A DNA stretch of 13,525 bases from Chromatiales bacterium (GTDB lineage Bacteria; Pseudomonadota; Gammaproteobacteria; Chromatiales; Chromatiaceae): positions 1 through 13,525 of the forward strand of contig JAHEIA010000021.1 in NCBI GenBank assembly GCA_024639625.1. Direction: 5' to 3'. The position numbers were made by a program, and so were the translations under genes. The notes beneath the pieces were generated by a model. The model saw only the letters and a program-made list of their open reading frames with translations. It did not search any database and had not been told where the DNA came from. Numbering within the stretch: the stretch's first letter is position 1; each line of letters opens with the position of its first letter. Positions 8,063-13,525 of this stretch are shown here, piece after piece.

Positions 8063-8581
8063 TCATTCGATCTTGATGTAGGAAAAGCCCTCTTGCTCCA
8101 ACTTGGCGATCTCGACGACACCGGAAGGAACCAGGGTTACGCCGGAATAGAGTTTGTCTTCCGCAAGCCCGGACTGGGTGCGGGTGATATCGCAGAGCTC
8201 GAGCTTTACTCCTTGCACATCGCGCAATGACTCCAGGCGCCCTTTCAGATTGGAACGGCGCTCTTCGAGGGCCGCATCCTCGGCAAAGGGCGTGTCTTGC
8301 AGCTTGTCGTCGGTGAGAAAGCGCACCCCATGCGCGACGAACACAATGCGCACATCGTACTCGACCAACTCGTTCTGATAGTAGGTCACCATGTTGTTGA
8401 TGCTGGTCAGCATGGCGCTGAAGCGGCGCGGATCCGCGAAGTCGGCATGGAAAACGACTCGCGCAACGCCGTCGCCTTCCGCCCTGGAATCACTCGGAAA
8501 TCCGCCACAAAGGGTGGCGGCTCCGAACATCAATAGCATACCCATGAATCCGGCTTTCCTCGCGGTGTTTGTCCAAAGCAT
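8063..8581 (-). CDS. Exported DsrE-family protein
   Basis: The 172-residue protein has a signal peptide: basic start (ARK, 7-9), hydrophobic GFMGMLLMFGAATLCGGF (11-28) and likely cleavage after SRA (34). The mature part looks like the DsrE/DsrF-like fold. It has an opening strand RVVFHADFADPRRF, a VRIVFVAHGVRFL strand, a single Cys130 in GVKLELCDIT, and the ending TLVPSGVVEIAKLEQEGFSYIK, which recurs in exported DsrE-like proteins of sulfur bacteria (from memory). Cytoplasmic DsrE carries persulfides on cysteine. Whether this exported form does so is unknown. The start at 8581 has GAGGAG ten bases upstream; starts at 8545 or 8539 would also keep the signal peptide. There is no close operon partner. 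Confidence 0.78.
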   Translation of the reverse strand: MLWTNTARKAGFMGMLLMFGAATLCGGFPSDSRAEGDGVARVVFHADFADPRRFSAMLTSINNMVTYYQNELVEYDVRIVFVAHGVRFLTDDKLQDTPFAEDAALEERRSNLKGRLESLRDVQGVKLELCDITRTQSGLAEDKLYSGVTLVPSGVVEIAKLEQEGFSYIKIE

Positions 8582-8692
8582 CGTCGCATATCTCCTCTAG
8601 TGGACCCTCAACCCAATCGCCTCGCAGGACTCCTACCGGGTGTCCTTATCCAGTGAACCCGGTCCCGGATAGCGACCTACATACGACACAGA

Positions 8693-8701
8693 ATCGTAGC
8701 A
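8693..8701 (-). promoter_or_regulatory. Possible extended -10 promoter for the DsrE-family gene
   Basis: On the minus strand TGCTACGAT fits an extended -10 element (TGnTAnnnT) about 110 bases before the DsrE-family start. No good -35 is seen. The -10 overlaps a 5-bp inverted repeat (TACGA 8682-8686, TCGTA 8694-8698). The 8582-8848 gap must also hold the promoter of the divergent antiporter gene, but no clear plus-strand promoter could be picked. Confidence 0.25.
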
Positions 8702-8848
8702 CAAGCCAGAGCCGCCGCGAGCCCGCAGCGGTGCCCAGAAAGCAAGGGTTTCGTAGAGAGTACGGCGACATTGATTTGTCCGGCACACAACTCCTCACTA
8801 TGATGGCGACTCGCTACCGCACTCGGATGTTTCGCACGGGGCCCCTGG

Positions 8849-10498
8849 ATGGAAGTCACGATATTGGAGGAACTCGACGCAATTCACCTGACCGACATCT
8901 ACCCGGTCGGGATCGCTTTCCTGTTCGGATTCACCGCACGCCTCCTCAACCTTCCGCCTCTGGTCGGCTTTCTTGTTGCTGGTTTCGTGCTCGGTGCTCT
9001 CGGCGGAACAACCAGTGCGGGTCTGCAGCAAATAGCGGACCTTGGTGTAACCCTGCTGTTGTTCACCATCGGGCTCAAGCTGAAGATCCGTGACCTGCTT
9101 AACCCGGTCATCTGGGCGACCGCCAGTCTGCACATGGGCGCTATGGTCGTCATCGCGGCGCCCGTGGTTCTGCTGCTGGCGGGCATGGGGATCTCTCTGT
9201 TCGCCGGTATCGATTTCCCGACCGCGGTTCTGGTCGGTTTCGCACTGAGCTTTTCCAGCACCGTTTTCGCGGTGAAGGTACTGGAAGAGAAGGGCGAGAT
9301 GGGGGCGCTGCACGGACGGACCGCAATCGGCATCCTGATCATGCAGGACCTGTTTGCCGTCCTGTTCATCGCGTTGTCGGCGGGCAAGATCCCGTCTCCC
9401 TGGGCCGTAACCCTGCTCGCCCTGATCCCCTTGCGCCCCCTGATCTTGCGCTTGCTGGAGCGCGCCGGGCATGGCGAATTGCTGGTGCTCCTCGGATGGC
9501 TGCTTCCCTTGGGAGCCGCCGCCTTGTTCGAACAGGTCGGAGTCAAGGCAGACCTGGGCGCGCTCCTGCTGGGCGTGTTGCTGGCGGGTCACCGCAAGAC
9601 GGACGAACTCGCCAAGACCCTGCTGAGCTTCAAGGACCTGTTTCTTGTCGGGTTCTTCCTGACCATTGGGTTGAGCGGAGGTCTGACCTGGGAAACCGTC
9701 GGCATCGCGCTGCTGCTGGTTACCCTGATACCCCTAAAGGTAGCCCTCTATTTCGCGCTGATGAGCCGCTTCAAGATGCGCGCACGCAGCGCCTCTCTCG
9801 CTTCTCTCAGCCTGGCGAACTACAGCGAATTCGGACTTATCGTCGGGGCGATCGGCGTGGGCAACGGATGGTTGGCGGAGGAATGGCTCTCGCTCATCGC
9901 CATCGCCTTGTCGATTAGCTTCGTGATGGCATCCCCTCTAAACATCAAGAGCAAGGAGATTTACCGGCGATGGCGAGGGCAATTGAAACACTTCGAACGG
10001 ACAGAAAGGCTCTCGGGAGACGAACTGATCGACCCCGGCGAGTTTCAGGTCATGGTGTTCGGCATGGGCCGTGTGGGTGCCGCCGCTTACGATTTCTTGC
10101 GCGAACGCTGGGGCGACGTGGTGCTCGGTGTCGATCGCGACGAATCGACCCTGCAAATCCATCGGCAACAGGGACGCAACGTTATCCTGGGTGATGCTAC
10201 GGACTACGATTTCTGGTCTCGGGCGAAAACCCGGGGAAAGATCCGGCTCGCCCTGCTCACCTTGCCGGACCACCAGGCCAATCTCACGGTGGCTTCCATG
10301 TTCCGTGAATTCGGCTTCAAGGTCACCTTGGCGTCCGTCGCCAAGTTCGACGACCAGGCCCAAGCATTGCGAGAAGCGGGTGTCGCCGAGGTATTCAATC
10401 TTTATGCGGAGGCGGGGACCGGCTTCGCCGAGCACGTCTGGGAGAAGATGGAGCCGCCAGCCCAGATCGCGAACTCAGGCCCGGCCCCTTCGGGATAG
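8849..10498 (+). CDS. Kef-type CPA2 cation/proton antiporter with RCK_N domain
   Basis: The 549-residue inner-membrane protein has a CPA2 (Na+/H+ exchanger) domain of many hydrophobic helices at about 15-365. LIMQDLFAV (163-171) carries the Gln-Asp pair (166-167) found in KefB/KefC potassium systems, where Na+-type exchangers have Asp-Asp. A cytoplasmic TrkA-N/RCK_N Rossmann domain follows (about 398-520), with GMGRVG (405-410), the acidic end VDRDE (428-432) and GDATD (448-452), predicting NAD(H) binding. There is no TrkA-C domain. A K+/H+ exchange or efflux role is likely; the ion is inferred from the QD motif. ATG 8849 is the only usable start, since an in-frame stop at 8801 is followed by no other start codon. 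No Shine-Dalgarno is evident, only a weak GGGG. The gene stands alone, divergent from the DsrE-family gene. Confidence 0.88.
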   Translation: MEVTILEELDAIHLTDIYPVGIAFLFGFTARLLNLPPLVGFLVAGFVLGALGGTTSAGLQQIADLGVTLLLFTIGLKLKIRDLLNPVIWATASLHMGAMVVIAAPVVLLLAGMGISLFAGIDFPTAVLVGFALSFSSTVFAVKVLEEKGEMGALHGRTAIGILIMQDLFAVLFIALSAGKIPSPWAVTLLALIPLRPLILRLLERAGHGELLVLLGWLLPLGAAALFEQVGVKADLGALLLGVLLAGHRKTDELAKTLLSFKDLFLVGFFLTIGLSGGLTWETVGIALLLVTLIPLKVALYFALMSRFKMRARSASLASLSLANYSEFGLIVGAIGVGNGWLAEEWLSLIAIALSISFVMASPLNIKSKEIYRRWRGQLKHFERTERLSGDELIDPGEFQVMVFGMGRVGAAAYDFLRERWGDVVLGVDRDESTLQIHRQQGRNVILGDATDYDFWSRAKTRGKIRLALLTLPDHQANLTVASMFREFGFKVTLASVAKFDDQAQALREAGVAEVFNLYAEAGTGFAEHVWEKMEPPAQIANSGPAPSG

Positions 10499-10560
10499 AT
10501 TTGCGCCAGCAGCAATTAGCCCGCCGCGCCTCCGGCATTCGCGGGATGCGGATGGTCGCT

Positions 10561-11331
10561 TCAGTGCCAGTCCGCATCTTGCTCGTATCCGTAGCGCAAT
10601 AACACGTGGTTCGCCACGCGCTTGAAGGTCTCGACGTGTTGGCGCGTGAAGTGGTTGCGCCAGTCACCGATCACGCCCTTGCGAAACGAGTGGGTGCTGG
10701 TATCGAAACCGCCCCGGGCGATGCTTGCGATGATCTCCGGCTGCGGGGCGATATCCAGCCGCTGCAGCATACGGCGGATCGCCTGCTGCTGCCTTAGCGC
10801 CGAACCACCTCCCCGCTCGCCCACCAGATCCTCGAATCGCAAGGTCAGGCAGCTCGGGCTGTCGTCCCATCCACCCCAGACATCGAACCGATGGCCGATG
10901 GTCTTCATCGACACCTCGCCCGCTCCCTGGGCGAAGGAAAACCCGCGGATCACCGCCATCAGGCGTTCCCCATCGTCACGCATCTGGGCAAACGCGGGGT
11001 ACAGGTAATGCTCAGGATAGCGCAGTACGTAATGGTAGAACGAAACCGCATTGTCTCGCGGATCGCGGACCATGTTGAACACCACGAAGGTGCCGTCCTC
11101 CAAAGCCGGCGGCGCCGGATCTAGGTAAGGGATGTGCCCCTTGCTGAATTCCCCGGGATGGGTTGCCTGCAACCGCTCCACAGCGGCGTCCGGGTCCGAC
11201 CAATCGACCGCTACCCCGGAAAAGCGCAGCCCCGGCACCTCACGTAAGGTGGAAAGCAGCAAATGAGTCCCGTTCTTCGGCTGCGCGTTGGCAAGAATCC
11301 GGTAGCGAACTTCCGGCACAGGTCGCTGCAT
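10561..11331 (-). CDS. Cytosolic-type sulfotransferase domain protein
   Basis: The 256-residue protein is a PAPS-dependent sulfotransferase. The 5'-phosphosulfate loop is PKNGTHLL (18-25), where the family has PKSGTTW. SKGHIPY (63-69) holds the probable catalytic His66, as in KTHLP. VRDPRDNAVSFYHY (88-101) is the 3'-phosphate motif. LRFEDLVG (164-171) and FRKGVIGDWRNHF (216-228), the RKGxxGDW motif, complete the set, so all core elements are present and the enzyme should be active. It would move sulfate from PAPS to a hydroxyl or amino acceptor that cannot be named. GGGAGG lies eight bases before ATG 11331. It converges with the antiporter gene (62 bases between stops) and diverges from the cytochrome gene. 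No PAPS-synthesis gene is nearby. Confidence 0.86.
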   Translation of the reverse strand: MQRPVPEVRYRILANAQPKNGTHLLLSTLREVPGLRFSGVAVDWSDPDAAVERLQATHPGEFSKGHIPYLDPAPPALEDGTFVVFNMVRDPRDNAVSFYHYVLRYPEHYLYPAFAQMRDDGERLMAVIRGFSFAQGAGEVSMKTIGHRFDVWGGWDDSPSCLTLRFEDLVGERGGGSALRQQQAIRRMLQRLDIAPQPEIIASIARGGFDTSTHSFRKGVIGDWRNHFTRQHVETFKRVANHVLLRYGYEQDADWH

Positions 11332-11378
11332 TCATCGCCTCCCGGTCCCGCCTGTAGGGACTCCAGTGATTAACCTCA

Positions 11379-11406
11379 TAAATACTAGTATTTACTGATT
11401 AAATAC
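11379..11406. promoter_or_regulatory. Palindromic operator-like array in the sulfotransferase/cytochrome divergent region
   Basis: TAAATACTAGTATTTA (11379-11394) is a perfect 16-bp palindrome. Its half-site TAAATAC recurs at 11400-11406, exactly 21 bp (two helical turns) from the first. TGATTAA occurs at 11367-11373 and 11396-11402, and TGATT at 11409-11413. The block is AT-rich in a GC-rich setting and lies about 50 bases before the sulfotransferase start and 130 bases before the cytochrome start. A dimeric regulator site controlling one or both genes is likely. No clear -35/-10 pair could be assigned, and the protein that binds is unknown. Confidence 0.55.
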
Positions 11407-11477
11407 AGTGATTCGTTTATGGCGCTCGTCCGCACAATATACCAACCTTGCCAGTGGGGAATTACTGGAATCCATCG

Positions 11478-11502
11478 ACCTCCCGCGACCGCAAAGGGAG
11501 GT
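11478..11502 (+). other. Hairpin in the likely leader of the cytochrome gene
   Basis: ACCTCCC (11478-11484) and GGGAGGT (11496-11502) form a perfect 7-bp stem with an 11-base loop. The right arm contains a Shine-Dalgarno-like GGGAGG, but it is 37 bases from the ATG. The likely real site is AGGGAG (11523-11528), ten bases before ATG 11539. The hairpin is not followed by a U-run, so it is not a clear terminator. The left arm could also pair with the real ribosome site, which would give a translation switch (inference). Confidence 0.35.
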
Positions 11503-11538
11503 TCTGTACATAACAACGCAACAGGGAGTCGTCCACAC

Positions 11539-13525
11539 ATGACAACACCACCCACCAAGAAGCGAATCATGCGGGGGACCATGCTCTCCCTGCTCGCCTG
11601 CGGTCTGATCAGCGGCTCGAACGCCTACGCCGTCACCATCGCGGTCGCGAAATGGAAGGCGGAGACGGAGCAGCTGGTTCTGCGCGGCAATGATGTGGCG
11701 GGGAACTCGATCGTCCTCACCGATGCAAATAGCGGACTGCCGCTGGCCACGGTCAAACCCTGGAACCCCACTAACGGCGCCTGGGTGAGAAAGATCGAAG
11801 CGATCTCGCACATCCCGTGCCGGGTGCGGGCGACCTCGCCGACCGGCCAGGTCGAGGCCGATGTAGCCAACGCGCCCGCGGATTGCGGATCACCGGTCCT
11901 AGTCATGGATCGGGCAAAATGGAGGTCTTCGGCGGGCAAGCTGTGGGCCTTCGGCTACGCCGATACCTTGAACACCATTTTCCTGACCGACGCCTTGACC
12001 GGCGCGGAGTTGGGCAGCACTAAGGCCCGGGACGACGGATTCTGGGTCACCAACATCGGCGGTCTACCCGAGGTCCCCTGTCGCGTGCAGGCCAGCACCC
12101 AGGGAAGGGGCGTCGAGACTGCCGTTCGATCAGCCCCGGCGAATTGCAGCACCTCCCCGCTGACCGCCGACCTCGCAGCGACCATCTTCGCTGACAAGCA
12201 GTGTAATATTTGCCATGGGGACGACGGTACCGGCCTGACCGGCCCGGACGTTTCCGGAGTTTCTGCGGCAGAGATCCTCTTCGCTCTCGGCAACGAACTG
12301 GTGCACGCTGGAATTAGCGCGACCAACGCCGAGGCCCAGGTGCTCGCCGCCTTCTTGGGCAACCCGAGCCCGCTGCCCGTCCAACAACTGGCGGATTTCA
12401 CCGACCCGGAGACCTGCCGCACCTGCCACCCCCGCCAGTACAAGGAATGGTCCGGCAACATGATGGCCTATTCCGCTGTCAGCCCGACCTTCAACGCCCT
12501 GGAGTCGCTGGGCAGCCGCTACTCGGTGGCTAACGGCCGCCCAGGGTTCGGCGCCGGAGGTCACGGCACCGCACTCTTCTGCCAGAGTTGCCACAACCCG
12601 GTGGACAACTTCCTGGGGAACTTTCCGACATTCCCCGACAGCAATGACCGGCCGATGCGGGATTTCGCCAGTGCGGTCGGCCTTCGCGGCATCTCCTGTG
12701 ACGTATGTCATCAGATCTCGATGCCGGATGCGTCCACCGGGCTGGGACGTCTCGGCGACGGCATCGCCAACGTCGCCTACGTGCTCGAACCCGGCGATAC
12801 CAAGTTCGGTCCTCTCGAGGAACCGGAAGAGAACCCATTCCATCGATCGACACACGCTACGGACATCAACATGCAGGACGGCTACCTGGATAGCTCAGAG
12901 TTCTGCGGATCATGCCATGATGTGCGCACGCCCCCGGACTCGAACCTGGCCGTGGCGGAGGATCCGGTCACCGGAGAACCCTTCCAACGCCTGGAGAACT
13001 TGTTCACCGAGTGGCAGAACGGACCCTACGGACCGATCAATAACCAGATCGGTCGTGTAGTCAGCTGCCAGGACTGCCACATGGATCTGGGCCCGCCGGC
13101 GCCCGCCGGGTCGTATGCGGAAGGCGAGACTTCGGTCTATCCCAGCCCCGACGACGTGCAAGAGCGGGAGGCGGTCAGCACCCACTATTTTACCGGGGTC
13201 GATATCGCACTGGTGGATTTCCCAGGGCAGGAGGACGAGGCGCGGGACGAGAACGGTAATGTCATCGGACAGGTGCAGCGGCGACGGCAGCTCCTCGAAT
13301 CGGCGGCCACGATCTCCGTTTCAGCGCCCGCAGCGGTAGCCCCCGGCGACGTTGCGACCGTGATGGTAGACGTCACGAATGTGGGTGCGGGGCACAACAT
13401 CCCCTCCGGATTCTCCCAGGAACGCCAGATGTGGGTCGAGCTGATCGTGAGCGACGCCAACGGGATTCTCTACGAGTCCGGCACCCTGGTTGACACCGCC
13501 CACCCCGAGACCGGCGAAATCGCGC
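11539..13525 (+). CDS. Exported multihaem c-type cytochrome (c554-like), 3' truncated by window
   Basis: The frame is open from ATG 11539 to the window end: 662 codons, no stop. The signal peptide has a basic start (KKR), a hydrophobic stretch and likely cleavage after NAYA (31). LLAC (18-21) is a possible but less likely lipobox. Two tandem copies of a beta-rich domain follow (about 37-203). Six CxxCH motifs follow: CNICH (222-226), CRTCH (293-297), CQSCH (348-352), CDVCH (387-391), CGSCH (456-460) and CQDCH (510-514). The first sits in a cytochrome-like segment, CNICHGDDGTG. CRTCHPRQYKEW onward resembles the cytochrome c554/c-prime family. NVGAGHNIPSG (614-624) resembles the GHxxPTG motif that often follows the haem domain. 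It probably moves electrons in the periplasm or at the cell surface. The redox partner is unknown. Confidence 0.9.
   Translation, partial: MTTPPTKKRIMRGTMLSLLACGLISGSNAYAVTIAVAKWKAETEQLVLRGNDVAGNSIVLTDANSGLPLATVKPWNPTNGAWVRKIEAISHIPCRVRATSPTGQVEADVANAPADCGSPVLVMDRAKWRSSAGKLWAFGYADTLNTIFLTDALTGAELGSTKARDDGFWVTNIGGLPEVPCRVQASTQGRGVETAVRSAPANCSTSPLTADLAATIFADKQCNICHGDDGTGLTGPDVSGVSAAEILFALGNELVHAGISATNAEAQVLAAFLGNPSPLPVQQLADFTDPETCRTCHPRQYKEWSGNMMAYSAVSPTFNALESLGSRYSVANGRPGFGAGGHGTALFCQSCHNPVDNFLGNFPTFPDSNDRPMRDFASAVGLRGISCDVCHQISMPDASTGLGRLGDGIANVAYVLEPGDTKFGPLEEPEENPFHRSTHATDINMQDGYLDSSEFCGSCHDVRTPPDSNLAVAEDPVTGEPFQRLENLFTEWQNGPYGPINNQIGRVVSCQDCHMDLGPPAPAGSYAEGETSVYPSPDDVQEREAVSTHYFTGVDIALVDFPGQEDEARDENGNVIGQVQRRRQLLESAATISVSAPAAVAPGDVATVMVDVTNVGAGHNIPSGFSQERQMWVELIVSDANGILYESGTLVDTAHPETGEIA
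11647..12147 (+). repeat. Tandem duplicated N-terminal domain within the cytochrome
   Basis: Residues 37-116 and 126-203 align as two copies. Both start AKW, continue with a LTDA-[NL]-[ST]-G-x-x-L segment, then a G-[AF]-WV-x-x-I segment, then PCRV, and end APA-[DN]-C. Each copy has two cysteines exactly 22 residues apart (94/116 and 181/203), probably a disulfide. The strand-like pattern suggests a small beta-sandwich. It could be a docking, surface-binding or partner-binding module; no function is known to me. Confidence 0.75.

Noticed and set aside
8506..8508. Lipoprotein signal in the DsrE-family protein (Cys25)
   Set aside because: The residues before this cysteine are ATL, so the -1 position is Leu rather than Gly, Ala or Ser; cleavage after SRA is more likely.
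10499..10560. Bidirectional terminator between the convergent antiporter and sulfotransferase genes
   Set aside because: Only a 5-bp GC stem (CCGCG 10524-10528, CGCGG 10540-10544) with a long loop and no U-run on either side; too weak to call.
1..13525. CRISPR array, insertion sequence, tRNA/rRNA genes, or acnD/prpF genes
   Set aside because: No regularly spaced repeats, transposase frames, terminal inverted repeats, cloverleaf or rRNA-like sequences were seen. The prp cluster contains prpD and no acnD or prpF frame.

Overview
The window reads as a chromosomal segment of a GC-rich gammaproteobacterium. PrpB, PrpC, PrpD and PrpE all look like their gammaproteobacterial counterparts. An exported DsrE-family protein and a multihaem c-type cytochrome suggest a sulfur- or redox-active lifestyle, for example Chromatiales-like. 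The taxonomic placement is inference, because no rRNA or marker gene is present.

Layout. Positions 1-1273 (+) hold the end of an MBOAT O-acyltransferase gene and, one base later, an AlgJ/AlgX-like SGNH protein. Together they are the tail of an exopolysaccharide O-acetylation operon. Positions 1550-7826 (-) hold a complete 2-methylcitrate (propionate) pathway. In transcription order it runs prpE, a GntR/FadR-type regulator, prpB, prpC, prpD. The last four genes are tightly packed: a 4-base overlap, a 1-base gap and a 30-base gap. In front of the regulator is a good sigma70-like promoter whose spacer and -10 element are covered by a TTGTCGACAA palindrome. A second copy of its core lies exactly 63 bp away, over the regulator's start codons, so an autoregulated repressor is the natural reading. 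PrpE makes propionyl-CoA, PrpC condenses it with oxaloacetate, PrpD dehydrates 2-methylcitrate and PrpB cleaves 2-methylisocitrate to pyruvate and succinate. No acnD or prpF is present, so this is the PrpD-type pathway and an aconitase elsewhere would do the rehydration.

Positions 8063-8581 (-) encode an exported DsrE-family protein, with a terminator-like hairpin between it and prpE. Positions 8849-10498 (+) encode a Kef-type CPA2 cation/proton antiporter with a C-terminal RCK_N domain. Positions 10561-11331 (-) encode a cytosolic-type sulfotransferase. Divergent from it, starting at 11539 (+) and running off the end, is a large exported multihaem cytochrome c. It has six CxxCH motifs in the visible part and two tandem copies of an N-terminal domain, each with a Cys pair at the same spacing. 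The 207-bp divergent region holds a 16-bp perfect palindrome with an extra half-site two helical turns away.

Most of the window is ordinary metabolism. The parts most worth following up are the prp operator pair, the palindrome array before the cytochrome gene, and the duplicated N-terminal domain of the cytochrome. No tRNA, rRNA, insertion sequence or CRISPR array was seen. No stretch longer than 300 bases lacks a gene.
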